NCBI RefSeq assembly: GCF_029223485.1
Contig: NZ_JARHTP010000030.1
Span: forward strand, 40,480-104,479
Length of the DNA stretch: 64,000 nt
Reading direction: 5' to 3'
Source: Streptomyces coacervatus
GTDB lineage: Bacteria; Actinomycetota; Actinomycetes; Streptomycetales; Streptomycetaceae
Shown here piece after piece: positions 7,860-16,933 of this stretch; position 1 is the stretch's first letter; each line of letters begins with the position of its first letter. The position numbers and the translations under genes were made by a program. Below the pieces are notes generated by a model that worked only from the letters and a program-made list of their open reading frames with translations, ran no database searches and was not told the origin of the DNA.

Positions 7860-9812
7860 GTGTCCACCTCGCAGCAGTCCGCCACCGCCGCTGTACACTC
7901 CACGACGTACGACGGCACACCGGTTCTTGTGGAGCCCGTGATCCGGCGGCTGGACGGGGAGGTGCGCGAGGTCTCCGTGCCGCCCTTCGTCCCGCCGGTG
8001 ACCTACGGCTCGCTCGCCGACCTGCCCTTCGAGAACGCGCGCAGCGCCCCCGCCGACAAGGTCCTCAGCCGCCGGACCGAGTCGGGCCGGTGGACGGACG
8101 TGACGGCGGTCCAGTTCGCCGACGAGGTGCTGGCGGTGGCCAAGGGCCTGATCGCCGAGGGGCTGGTGGCAGGCGACCGTATCGCTGTCATGGCGCGGAC
8201 GATCTACGAATGGACGCTCCTCGACTTCGCCGCGTGGGCCGCCGGCCTGGTCACCGTCCCGATCTACCCGACCTCCTCGGCCTTCCAGACCCGGTGGATC
8301 CTCCAGGACTCCGGCGCGGTGGCCCTGGTCACGGAGACCGCCGCCCAGGCGTCGGCCCTCGGCCCGGAACTCGACCGGGTGCCGGACCTGCGGCACCTGT
8401 GGGTCATCGAGAAGGGCCACGTGGAGCGGCTCGCGGAGCGCGGTGCGCACGTGCCGGACGCGGAAGTCGCCGTACGCCGAGGCATGTTGAGCCCCGAGAC
8501 GCTCGCCACCGTCGTCTACACCTCGGGCACCACCGGCCGCCCCAAGGGCTGCGCGATCACGCACGGCAATTTCTTCGCCGAGGTCGACAACGCGATCGAT
8601 CTCCTCTACCCGGTGTTCCGCTCGCGGACCAGCGAAGAGGCGTCCATCCTGCACTTCCTCCCCATGTCGCACATCTTCGGCCGCATGGTGGCGGTCGCCT
8701 GCATACGGGCCCGGGTACGGCTGGGCCACGCGCCGAGCCTGAAGTCGGAGGAACTGCTGCCCGACCTGGCGAGCTTTCGGCCGACCTGTCTCGTCGCCAT
8801 CCCGTACATGCTGGAGAAGGTGTTCAACGTGGCCCGCGCCAAGGCCGAGACCGGCGGCCGGGTCACGTCCTTCGACCGCGCGGCGGGCGTGGCCCGCCGC
8901 TACGGGGAGGCGACGGAGGCCCGCCACGCCGGCACCGGCCCCGGCCCGAACGCCGCGCTGAAGGCGGCCCGCACCTTCTACGACCCCCTGGTCTACCGCC
9001 GTATCCGCAACGCCATGGGCGGCAGGGTCCGCTACATGATCTGCGGCGGCTCCCCGCTGGGCCGGCGCCTGGCCGCGTTCTACGCAGGCGCGGGCATCGA
9101 GATCTACGAGGGCTACGGCCTGACGGAGACGACCGGCGCGGCCACCGTGACCCCTCCCCTCAAACCCCGTCTGGGCACCGTGGGTTGGCCGCTGCCCGGC
9201 ACGAAGGTCCGTATCGCCGCCGACGGCGAGATCCTGCTGGGCGGCGACCACGTCCTGCGCGGCTACTGGGACCCGCACGCGGGCGGCGTCGTCCCGGCGA
9301 CCGTCGACGGCTGGCTCGCCACCGGCGACATCGGCCGGCTCGACGAGGAGGGCTACCTCCACATCACGGGCCGGAAGAAGGAGATGCTGATCACCGCGGG
9401 CGGCAAGAGCGTCGCCCCCGCTCCGCTGGAGAACTGGCTGCGCGCCCACCCCCTGATCTCCCAGGTCATGGTCGTCGGAGACGCCCGCCCCTACGTCGCC
9501 GCCCTCATCACCCTCGACATGGAGGGCGTCAGCCACTGGCGCCGAATGCACGGCAAGTACCCCGTCCCGGCGGGACTCCTCCTGGACGACGACGAGTTGA
9601 GACAGCTCCTGCAACGAGCAGTGAACGAGGCGAACAAACTGGTCTCCCGCCCCGAGTCCATACGCCGCTTCACCATCCTCCCCGTCGACTTCACGGAGGA
9701 GGCGGGCCACTTGACCCCGTCGATGAAGCTGAAACGGGATCAGATCGCAGAGGAATTCGCCGAGCAAATCGAGCAGCTCTACAACCCCTACGGCACGGGC
9801 GCGCCGCTTTAG
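7860..9812 (+). CDS. Long-chain acyl-CoA ligase, AMP-forming (copy 1)
   Basis: The 650-residue ANL-superfamily enzyme has all core motifs: P-loop YTSGTTGRPKG (about residues 220-230), GYGLTET (about 418-424), DGWLATGDIGR near 480, and the catalytic lysine region SMKLKRD at the C-terminus. It activates a fatty acid with ATP to an acyl-adenylate and then an acyl-CoA; chain length cannot be read from sequence. GTG 7860 is the start, and no strong ribosome site is seen. A paralogue follows after 240 bp, with stretches of near identity. The stop codon lies inside a dispersed 27-bp repeat. Confidence 0.88.
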   Translation: MSTSQQSATAAVHSTTYDGTPVLVEPVIRRLDGEVREVSVPPFVPPVTYGSLADLPFENARSAPADKVLSRRTESGRWTDVTAVQFADEVLAVAKGLIAEGLVAGDRIAVMARTIYEWTLLDFAAWAAGLVTVPIYPTSSAFQTRWILQDSGAVALVTETAAQASALGPELDRVPDLRHLWVIEKGHVERLAERGAHVPDAEVAVRRGMLSPETLATVVYTSGTTGRPKGCAITHGNFFAEVDNAIDLLYPVFRSRTSEEASILHFLPMSHIFGRMVAVACIRARVRLGHAPSLKSEELLPDLASFRPTCLVAIPYMLEKVFNVARAKAETGGRVTSFDRAAGVARRYGEATEARHAGTGPGPNAALKAARTFYDPLVYRRIRNAMGGRVRYMICGGSPLGRRLAAFYAGAGIEIYEGYGLTETTGAATVTPPLKPRLGTVGWPLPGTKVRIAADGEILLGGDHVLRGYWDPHAGGVVPATVDGWLATGDIGRLDEEGYLHITGRKKEMLITAGGKSVAPAPLENWLRAHPLISQVMVVGDARPYVAALITLDMEGVSHWRRMHGKYPVPAGLLLDDDELRQLLQRAVNEANKLVSRPESIRRFTILPVDFTEEAGHLTPSMKLKRDQIAEEFAEQIEQLYNPYGTGAPL

Positions 9813-9833
9813 GGGCGCGGGGAACTGCGCGAC
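9807..9833. repeat. Dispersed 27-bp repeat, copy 1 (overlaps ligase stop)
   Basis: CTTTAGGGGCGCGG followed by GGAACTGCGCGAC is identical to 33174-33200. It contains the stop codon of the first ligase. The remainder of 9834-10052 has no gene; TACGAT at 9932-9937 is a possible -10 box for the second ligase. This sequence is familiar as a short dispersed repeat at 3' ends of genes in many Streptomyces genomes (from memory). Confidence 0.6.
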
Positions 9834-10052
9834 AAGCCACGACGAAGCCGCAGACGAAAGACGGCAGCCCCCGGCACAACCCCACCGCAAAACCCACGGA
9901 GTGCCCGCACGAACTCCCCACGCCGACACCGTACGATCGCCGTTCTAACCCGCGGTAACCCCCCAGCCGCACACCGCTGGTGAACGTCTCGGTACGCCCT
10001 GCACGTACCTCAACAGCAGAGCGGAACCGAGCTGCACGCCCCAGGAGCTGCC

Positions 10053-11969
10053 ATGTCCGTGCCCGTGCCCTATCCGTCCGCGTCCGACTACGACGGCGTT
10101 CCCCAACTGGTGGAGCCCGAGATCCGGCGGCTGGACGGGGAGGTACGCGAGGCGTCGGTACCGCCGCTCGTCCCGCCGTCCACCCACGGTTCCCTTGCGG
10201 ACCTGCCGTTCGACAACGCGGACAAGGCACCCGACGCACGCGTCCTCAGCCGCCGTACGCAGGACGGGGATTGGGCGGATGTGACGGCGGCCGAGTTCGC
10301 GGACCAGGTCCTCGCCCTTGCCAAGGGCCTGATCGCCGAGGGGCTGGTGGCAGGCGACCGTATCGCTGTCATGGCGCGGACGATCTACGAGTGGACGCTC
10401 CTCGACTTCGCCGCCTGGGCCGCCGGCCTGGTCACCGTCCCGATCTACCCGACCTCCTCGGTCTTCCAGGCCCGGTGGATCCTGCAGGACTCCGGCGCGG
10501 TGGCCCTGGTGACGGAGACCGCCGCCCAGGCATCGGCCCTCGGCCCGGAACTCAGCCGCCTGCCCGACCTGCGCCATATGTGGATCGTCGACAAGGGGCA
10601 CCTGGAACGGCTGGCCGAGCTCGGGCAGCGCGTCCCCGACCAGGAAGTCGCCATCCGCCGAGGGATGCTGGTCCCCGACACGCTCGCCACCGTCGTCTAC
10701 ACCTCGGGCACGACCGGCCGCCCGAAGGGCTGTGTCCTCACCCACGGCAACTTCCTCGCCGAGGTCGACAACGCGACCGAACTCCTCTACCCCATCTTCA
10801 AATCGAAGTCGGAGGACCCGGCCACCCTCCTCTTCCTCCCCATGTCGCACGTCTTCGGCCGCATGGTGGCGATCGCCTGCATCCGCGCCCGGGTGCGCCT
10901 CGGCCACGCCCCGAGCCTGCAGGCGGACGACCTCCTGGCCGACCTGGGCACTTTCCGCCCGACCTTCCTCCTCTGCATCCCCTACATGCTGGAGAAGGTC
11001 TACAACAACGCCCGGGCCAAGGCGGAGATCGGCGGCCGGGTCTCCGCCTTCGACCGCGCGGCGAACGTCGCGGTCCGCTACGGCGAGGCGATGTCCGCCC
11101 GCCATGCCGGCACCGGCTCCGGCCCGAGTGCCGCCCTCAAGACATCCCGCGCCTTCTACGACCCCCTCGTCTACCGCCGTATCCGCAACGCCATGGGCGG
11201 CCGCATCCGCCACATCATCTCCGGCGGCTCACCGCTGGGCCGGCGGCTGGCGGCGTTCTACGCAGGCGCAGGCATGGAGATCTACGAGGGCTACGGCCTG
11301 ACGGAATCCACCGGCGCCGCGACGGTCACCCCGCCCCTCAAACCCCGTCTGGGAACGGTGGGTTGGCCCATGCCCGGCACCAAGGTCCGGATAGCGGCGG
11401 ACGGCGAGATCCTGCTCTCCGGCGGCCAGGTCTTCCGTGGCTACTGGGACCCCCACGGCGGCGGAGTGATCCCGTCCTCGACGGACGGCTGGTTCCCGAC
11501 GGGCGACATAGGCCGCCTCGACGACGAGGGCTACCTCACGATCACCGGCCGCAAGAAGGAAATCCTGATCACGGCGGGCGGCAAGAACACGGCCCCGGCC
11601 CCGCTGGAGAACTGGCTCCGCCAGCACCCGCTCGTCTCCCAGTGCATGGTCGTGGGCGACCGCCGCCCGTACATCGCCGCCCTCATCACCCTCGACATGG
11701 AGGGCGTCTCCCACTGGCGCCGGATGAACGGCAGACACCCCGTCCCCGCGGAACTCCTGGTCGACGACGACGAGTTGAGGGCGATCCTGCAACGGGCGGT
11801 CGACGAGGCGAACAAAATGGTCTCCCGCCCCGAATCCATCCGCCGCTTCGCCATCGTCCCCGGCGACTTCACGGAGGAGGCGGGTCATCTGACGCCGTCG
11901 ATGAAGCTGCGGCGGGAGGCGGTCATGCGGGACTTTGAGGCGGAGATCGAGGGTCTGTACGAGCGGTGA
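10053..11969 (+). CDS. Long-chain acyl-CoA ligase, AMP-forming (copy 2)
   Basis: The 638-residue paralogue of the upstream ligase shares the same motifs: YTSGTTGRPKG, GYGLTES, DGWFPTGDIGR and the C-terminal SMKLRRE lysine. ATG 10053 has CAGGAG 6 nt upstream. DNA identity with copy 1 is uneven: 71 bp (10320-10390) is identical to 8139-8209, while other regions differ clearly. This suggests an old tandem duplication with later gene conversion. Substrate preference may differ between the copies (AGG versus SGG and TET versus TES around the active site), but this is speculative. Confidence 0.88.
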   Translation: MSVPVPYPSASDYDGVPQLVEPEIRRLDGEVREASVPPLVPPSTHGSLADLPFDNADKAPDARVLSRRTQDGDWADVTAAEFADQVLALAKGLIAEGLVAGDRIAVMARTIYEWTLLDFAAWAAGLVTVPIYPTSSVFQARWILQDSGAVALVTETAAQASALGPELSRLPDLRHMWIVDKGHLERLAELGQRVPDQEVAIRRGMLVPDTLATVVYTSGTTGRPKGCVLTHGNFLAEVDNATELLYPIFKSKSEDPATLLFLPMSHVFGRMVAIACIRARVRLGHAPSLQADDLLADLGTFRPTFLLCIPYMLEKVYNNARAKAEIGGRVSAFDRAANVAVRYGEAMSARHAGTGSGPSAALKTSRAFYDPLVYRRIRNAMGGRIRHIISGGSPLGRRLAAFYAGAGMEIYEGYGLTESTGAATVTPPLKPRLGTVGWPMPGTKVRIAADGEILLSGGQVFRGYWDPHGGGVIPSSTDGWFPTGDIGRLDDEGYLTITGRKKEILITAGGKNTAPAPLENWLRQHPLVSQCMVVGDRRPYIAALITLDMEGVSHWRRMNGRHPVPAELLVDDDELRAILQRAVDEANKMVSRPESIRRFAIVPGDFTEEAGHLTPSMKLRREAVMRDFEAEIEGLYER

Positions 11970-12012
11970 GCCGCCGCTTGTGAATCTTTCGTACAACCCG
12001 GTGGCATCGCAT

Positions 12013-12070
12013 CGAAACGTTTGCGTTTCGCTGCCTTGTGCGCCTAGGTTCGGTGTACGAAACGGTTTCG
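12013..12070 (+). promoter_or_regulatory. MFS promoter flanked by two inverted-repeat operators
   Basis: CGAAACG-TTTG-CGTTTCG (12013-12030) and CGAAAC-G-GTTTCG (12058-12070) share the same CGAAAC half-site. Between them are TTGCGT (12021-12026, inside the first repeat) and TAGGTT (12045-12050), spaced 18 nt, a plausible -35/-10 pair. One site covers the -35 box and the other lies just past the start point, a classic repressor arrangement. No regulator gene is adjacent. Confidence 0.6.
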
Positions 12071-12092
12071 GACCGATGTGGGGAGCACCAAC

Positions 12093-14399
12093 GTGGAAGT
12101 CATCCCGGCCGCCGCCACCACCGCCCAGGCCGGGCCGCCCGGCCCCACCCAGGCACCGTCGAAGCACCGCTGGTGGGCGCTGGCCGTGATCGGCCTCGCC
12201 CAGCTCATGGTCGTCCTCGACGCCACCATCGTGAACATCGCGCTGCCGTCCGCCCAGCAGGACCTGGGCTTCGACAACAACGGCCGGCAGTGGATCGTCA
12301 CCGCCTACTCCCTGGCCTTCGGCAGTCTGCTGCTGCTCGGCGGCCGGCTCGCCGACCTCTTCGGCCGCAAGACGACGTTCATCGTCGGCATCGTCGGCTT
12401 CGCCGCCGCTTCTGCGGTCGGCGGCGCGGCCAACGGCTTCACCATGCTGGTCGTCGCGCGCGCGGTGCAGGGCCTGTTCGGCGCGCTGCTCGCCCCGGCC
12501 GCGCTCTCCCTCCTCACCACGACCTTCACGGAGGCCAAGGAACGCGCGAGGGCGTTCGGGATATTCGGAGCCATCGCCGGTTCCGGCGCGGCGGTCGGCC
12601 TGGTCCTCGGCGGTCTGCTCACCGAGTACCTGAACTGGCGCTGGACGCTGTACGTCAACGACGCCATCGCGGTTCCGGCGCTGATCGGCGCGATCGTCCT
12701 CCTCGGCCGCTCCGTCCCTGCCGAGCGTCCGAAGCTGGACATCCTCGGTGTCCTCCTGGTCTCCGGCGGGCTGTTCGGCATCGTCTACGGCTTCGCCAAC
12801 GCGGAGACGCACGACTGGGACAACTGGATGACCTGGGGCTTCCTGGCCGCGGGCGCCGTCCTGCTGGTGGCGTTCTTCCTCTGGCAGGCCCGAGCCAAGC
12901 ACCCCGTGCTGCCGCTGCGCGTCCTGGCCGACCGCGACCGCGCCGCCGCCCTGTCGACCATGCTGATCTCGTCCGCGGGAATGTTCGGCGTCTTCCTCTT
13001 CCTCACCTACTACCTGCAGTCGACGCTGGGCTACTCGCCCGTCAAGAACGGTGTGGCCTTCCTGCCGATGGTGGGCGCGCTGATGGTGCTGGCGCAGATC
13101 TCCACCAACTGGCTGGTGCCGAAGATCGGCCCCAAGATCGTCGTACCGACCGGCATGCTGATCGCCCTGGGCGGCATGATCTGGCTGACCCGCCTCGACC
13201 TGGACAGCAGCTACGCGGCCCACGTCCTGGGCCCGCTGCTGCTGCTCGGCGCGGGGATCGGCATGTCGATGCCCGCGGCGATGAGCTACGCCACCCTCGG
13301 CGTGGAGGCGAGCGACCAGGGCGTGGCCTCGGCCGCCGTCAACACCACGCAGCAGGTGGGTGGTTCGATCAGCACGGCGCTGCTGAACACCCTGGCCGCC
13401 ACCGCCGCGACCAACTACGCGAAGGACCACCTGTCCGACCCGCTGGTCAAGGCGAACGCGGCCCTGCACAGCTACGCCGTCGCCTACTGGTGGTCGGCCG
13501 GGTTCTTCGCCTTCGCCGCGATCGTCACGGCGCTGCTGTTCCGTGCGAAGAAGCGGGCGACCGAGCCCGCGGAGGCGGCAGAGGCGCAGTTCGAGGCCAC
13601 GCTCCCGGACGTGCCTGGGGCCGTGGATGCCGTCCGTACGGGCGCGGCCGTCCTCCGTGGACAGGTGCGCAACGGTACGGGCGCCCCCGTACCCCGCACC
13701 GCGATCACCCTGCTGGACACGTCGGGCCGCCAACTGGCCCGTGCCGTCTCCCGCGAGGACGGCACATACGCGGTGGACACCGCCGAGCGCGGCAGCCTCG
13801 TCCTCATCGGCTCGGCGCCCGGCTACCAGCCGCAGGTCGTCACGCTGACCCTGAACGGCGCACCCGTCTCCCACGACCTGGTGATCCTGCCCAGCCCGGG
13901 CGGCCTGGCCGGCACGGTGCGCGGCGGCGACGGCGAGGTCCTGCCCGGCGCGCTGGTGGTGGCCACCGACCAGCGCGGCGACGTGACGGCCTCCACCACC
14001 ACCGCAATGGACGGCGGCTACCGCATCGGCGACCTGCTCCCCGGCGACTACACGCTCAGCGTCAGCGCACCCGGCCACCGCCCGGCCGCGGTGGCAGCCA
14101 CCGTCACCGCCGAGCCCGCCCGCTGCGACATCCAGCTCTCCGTCGCGGCGACCCTGCGAGGCACGGTGCACACCCCGGACGGGCGGGCACTGGACGACGC
14201 CCGGGTCTCCCTGATCGACGCCGCCGGCAACGTCGTAGGGACCCGCACCACGAGCGTCGACGGCAGCTACGCCTTCACCGACCTCTCCAGCGAGCAGTAC
14301 ACCGTCATCGCCAGCGGCTACCCGCCGGTGGCCACACAGGTCACGCTGAACGGCAGCCGGGAGGGCGTCGACATCCGGCTGGGCCACAAGGAGTCCTAG
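12093..14399 (+). CDS. DHA2-family MFS exporter fused to three carboxypeptidase-regulatory-like domains
   Basis: The 768-residue protein has an N-terminal 14-helix drug:H+ antiporter-2 domain (about residues 25-505) with the motif LDATIVNIALP in helix 1 and GGRLADLFGRK between helices 2 and 3. From about residue 520 it carries three repeats of the beta-sandwich CarboxypepD_reg type (LRGQVRNGTGAPVPRTAITL, LAGTVRGGDGEVLPGALVVA and LRGTVHTPDGRALDDARVSL). I chose GTG 12093 because GGGGAG lies 7 nt upstream; the GTG at 12078 is less well placed. The extra domains may dock a partner or substrate. The cargo is unknown. Confidence 0.85.
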   Translation: MEVIPAAATTAQAGPPGPTQAPSKHRWWALAVIGLAQLMVVLDATIVNIALPSAQQDLGFDNNGRQWIVTAYSLAFGSLLLLGGRLADLFGRKTTFIVGIVGFAAASAVGGAANGFTMLVVARAVQGLFGALLAPAALSLLTTTFTEAKERARAFGIFGAIAGSGAAVGLVLGGLLTEYLNWRWTLYVNDAIAVPALIGAIVLLGRSVPAERPKLDILGVLLVSGGLFGIVYGFANAETHDWDNWMTWGFLAAGAVLLVAFFLWQARAKHPVLPLRVLADRDRAAALSTMLISSAGMFGVFLFLTYYLQSTLGYSPVKNGVAFLPMVGALMVLAQISTNWLVPKIGPKIVVPTGMLIALGGMIWLTRLDLDSSYAAHVLGPLLLLGAGIGMSMPAAMSYATLGVEASDQGVASAAVNTTQQVGGSISTALLNTLAATAATNYAKDHLSDPLVKANAALHSYAVAYWWSAGFFAFAAIVTALLFRAKKRATEPAEAAEAQFEATLPDVPGAVDAVRTGAAVLRGQVRNGTGAPVPRTAITLLDTSGRQLARAVSREDGTYAVDTAERGSLVLIGSAPGYQPQVVTLTLNGAPVSHDLVILPSPGGLAGTVRGGDGEVLPGALVVATDQRGDVTASTTTAMDGGYRIGDLLPGDYTLSVSAPGHRPAAVAATVTAEPARCDIQLSVAATLRGTVHTPDGRALDDARVSLIDAAGNVVGTRTTSVDGSYAFTDLSSEQYTVIASGYPPVATQVTLNGSREGVDIRLGHKES

Positions 14400-15211
14400 G
14401 CTCTGTCCCCGGCCGACCCCCATGCGACAGCGTCCGCCGCCCCGGATCTCAGGGCGGCGGACGCTGTCGGGTCCACCGTCGCCCCAGCGCCATGGCGGAT
14501 GTACCACTCGGTGGACATCACCCTGGCCCGTACCGTCGGCGGGAGCGCGGCGAGGCGGCCCGGCAGCGCCCCCCGCCTCACCTCACTCCCGTGCGCCATG
14601 ATCGCGGCCAGCTTCTGCTCCACCCACGGCCCGACATCCACGACCGCCGACACCCACTCGTCCGGGACGCTGAACATTTCCCTGCCCGGCCGCAGCAGGA
14701 CATCGCCCAGTGTCTGCGCGGCGGAGTCGGGGTGGGTGGCCAGGTAGAGCGCACTCGGCTGCCAAGGGGCGCCCGCCTCCGGATACAGCCGCCCCCACCC
14801 CGCCGCCTGCACCGCAAGCACGGTCACCCGATGGGCGTGCACATGATCCGGATGCCCGGACAGATTGCCGTACGCGTCATGGGTCACCACGACCTCCGGC
14901 CTGAACTCCCGTACATGCGCGACCAGTCGCCCCACCACCTCGTCCAGCGGCGCATCGCAGAATCGAGCGGCACCTGGCGCGGACTCGGGCACGCCCGCAT
15001 CGGCGTACCCGAGCATCCGCGGCTCTCCGGCACCGAGGATCCGCAGCGCCTCCGCCAACTCCCGCGCCCGCCAGGTGCCGTCGGCCCAGGTCGCCGTGAC
15101 GACCGCCGTACGAGCCCCTGAGGCGGAGTGCCGGGCGAGTACCCCGCCCGCGACCAGGGACTCGTCGTCCGGGTGGGCGAACACCGCGAGGAGGCTGGGG
15201 AGCGTGGTCAT
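14396..15211 (-). CDS. PIG-L family N-acetylglucosamine deacetylase-like enzyme
   Basis: The 271-residue protein has the zinc motif AHPDDE at residues 12-17 and the second metal motif HPDHVHAHR (about 121-129), both typical of PIG-L/MshB/Mca enzymes. These zinc hydrolases remove acetyl groups from GlcNAc-containing compounds or cleave mycothiol conjugates. It lies 13 bp after a PNGase A-like gene in the same direction, so a shared transcript and a glycan substrate are plausible. Its stop overlaps the convergent MFS stop (CTAG, 14396-14399). Confidence 0.85.
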   Translation of the reverse strand: MTTLPSLLAVFAHPDDESLVAGGVLARHSASGARTAVVTATWADGTWRARELAEALRILGAGEPRMLGYADAGVPESAPGAARFCDAPLDEVVGRLVAHVREFRPEVVVTHDAYGNLSGHPDHVHAHRVTVLAVQAAGWGRLYPEAGAPWQPSALYLATHPDSAAQTLGDVLLRPGREMFSVPDEWVSAVVDVGPWVEQKLAAIMAHGSEVRRGALPGRLAALPPTVRARVMSTEWYIRHGAGATVDPTASAALRSGAADAVAWGSAGDRA

Positions 15212-15224
15212 GGGTGCCAGGGTG

Positions 15225-16841
15225 TCAGCAGCGGCGTACGTCCTTCGTCAGCACGCCCTGCTCGGTCGCGAGGGCATGGTCGTAGCACACGCCGTCCCCG
15301 CGCAGCCGGTACCGCTCGCTCGTCGTGGCCACCGCATGCCGCTCCTCGCGGGCCACGCCCAGCGTGAAGGTGGCGTCGCCGTTGTAGGTGTCGTCGAGCC
15401 GCAGCCCGTCGCCGTTGCGTGCGTGATCGCCGAGGGACATGACGACCCGCAGCCGGTTGTCGGCGTCGACCGTGGCGCGGCCTTCGAGGGCGTACGTGCG
15501 GTCGGTACGGGCGGTGCGCCCATCGACGGTGACCTTCTGGTCGTCGGTCCAACGGCCGCTGAGGTCATCGGTGTTCTCGTCGGGAGTCCACTGGTGCGTG
15601 ATGCCGCTGGTCAGCTTGCGGTCGACGGTGGTCGTGACCCGCCCGTGGGAGGTGTCGACGTACCCGGAGACCTTGAGCCGATGACTCCCGTCGGTCACGA
15701 GAGTGCGCAGGGAACCGTCCTGGTAGGTGTTGCCGACGGCCGGGGCGTCGCTCGCGTACGCCGTCACGGCCCCCGTCACCACCGCCCGATGGGCGTCCTG
15801 CCACACCAGGATGTTCGTCGGCGCACTCCATCCGGTCTGCCCGGCCGGCACCCCGACCACGGACACGTCCACGGTGTGCGCCCTGCCGTCGTTCAACTCC
15901 CCGGCGAACGGCGTCAGATCGAACGTCAGCGGCCGCACGTCGAAGGCCCGAGGTGCCGGTATCACGGACCACAGATACGGCGACCAACCCCCGGTCCACA
16001 CATTGGGGAAGGGCGACGCGATCCCGGCGACCCGCCTGTCGATGCTGACCTGCACCTCCCGGTACGGCCCGTCGTCCCCGCCCTTGCAGGAGTACGACGC
16101 CGACGAGGTGACCGCCGTGTACCAGAACTCCTCGCATCCGCCGCCCGATCCGGTGGCGTACACCTCGGCGAGGATCCGCTCGGAGTTGCGCGGGGTCGTG
16201 AGCTTCGCTCCGCTGGTGACGCTGTCGCCGTCGCTGAGGGGGATGACCTGGTCGGGGGTGTCGGCGGTGTGGTGGCCGCCGGGCTGGGACGCGGGCGCGG
16301 GCGCGTAGAAGGTGAGCGTCACTTTCACGTCCAGCACACCCGTGTACGTGTCGTTGACAACGTTGCCGATCAGCATGTCCACAGCCTGCGGGCTGCTGAG
16401 CGTCTTCGAGTACTCGGTCACGTCCTTCTCGACGTGCCAGTCGATGCCCTGGGGGGACGGCTCGGGGGTCGAGGTCCGGAGGACCTGCACCCCACCGATG
16501 TCCAGATAGCCGAGCCGGTCGTACTGCCTCCCGGCCACACTCCCGTCCATCCGCAGCACGACCTTCGACCAACTCCCGGGCGTACCACAGTCATTGGGCG
16601 GGGTATACGTCCCCGAATACGGCGTGAAGTCCTTGAACTGCGCCTGCGCGACGGTGACCGTGCAGGACTTGGTGTGAGGCGTGGAGACGGGCGGGGCGGC
16701 GGTGACCGGATCGTGCCAGTCGGTACCGAACTCGGTGGGGACGGTGTCGGCGGAGGCAGGCCCCAGCGCGAGACCGAGGGCGGTGAGGGCGGAGGCGATG
16801 ACAGTGGCGGTCCGTCTCAGGCGGAACGGTGGCATGGTCAT
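15225..16841 (-). CDS. Secreted peptide-N4-asparagine amidase A-like protein
   Basis: The 538-residue protein starts with a signal peptide (RLRRTATVIASALTALGLAL then GPASA, cleavage near residue 31). The body contains FTPYSGTYTPPNDCGTPGSW, IDWHVEKDVTEYS and MLIGNVVNDTYTGV, which I recognise as the PNGase A family; members release N-glycans from glycopeptides. Conserved Cys residues suggest disulphides outside the cell. The start ATG 16841 lacks a clear ribosome site. The gene is followed by the PIG-L gene after 13 bp. Function in Streptomyces is not established; scavenging glycans from eukaryotic material is a reasonable guess. Confidence 0.8.
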   Translation of the reverse strand: MTMPPFRLRRTATVIASALTALGLALGPASADTVPTEFGTDWHDPVTAAPPVSTPHTKSCTVTVAQAQFKDFTPYSGTYTPPNDCGTPGSWSKVVLRMDGSVAGRQYDRLGYLDIGGVQVLRTSTPEPSPQGIDWHVEKDVTEYSKTLSSPQAVDMLIGNVVNDTYTGVLDVKVTLTFYAPAPASQPGGHHTADTPDQVIPLSDGDSVTSGAKLTTPRNSERILAEVYATGSGGGCEEFWYTAVTSSASYSCKGGDDGPYREVQVSIDRRVAGIASPFPNVWTGGWSPYLWSVIPAPRAFDVRPLTFDLTPFAGELNDGRAHTVDVSVVGVPAGQTGWSAPTNILVWQDAHRAVVTGAVTAYASDAPAVGNTYQDGSLRTLVTDGSHRLKVSGYVDTSHGRVTTTVDRKLTSGITHQWTPDENTDDLSGRWTDDQKVTVDGRTARTDRTYALEGRATVDADNRLRVVMSLGDHARNGDGLRLDDTYNGDATFTLGVAREERHAVATTSERYRLRGDGVCYDHALATEQGVLTKDVRRC

Positions 16842-16933
16842 GCCGCGCAGTGAACACGCCTCTGCCGTGCCCGGCCAAGAGCCCTTGGGGGAGTCTTGAC
16901 CGGCGCCCACGTATTCCGCAGGCCACGGCTGGC

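Noticed and set aside
7776..9929. A 717-codon minus-strand frame opposite the first acyl-CoA ligase
   Set aside because: Composition and complete overlap with a motif-rich gene show it is a shadow frame.
11229..14507. A very long open frame on the minus strand opposite the second ligase and the MFS gene
   Set aside because: It is an antisense by-product of GC-rich codon usage. It has low-complexity Arg/Gly/Val composition, no domain, and fully overlaps two well-supported genes.
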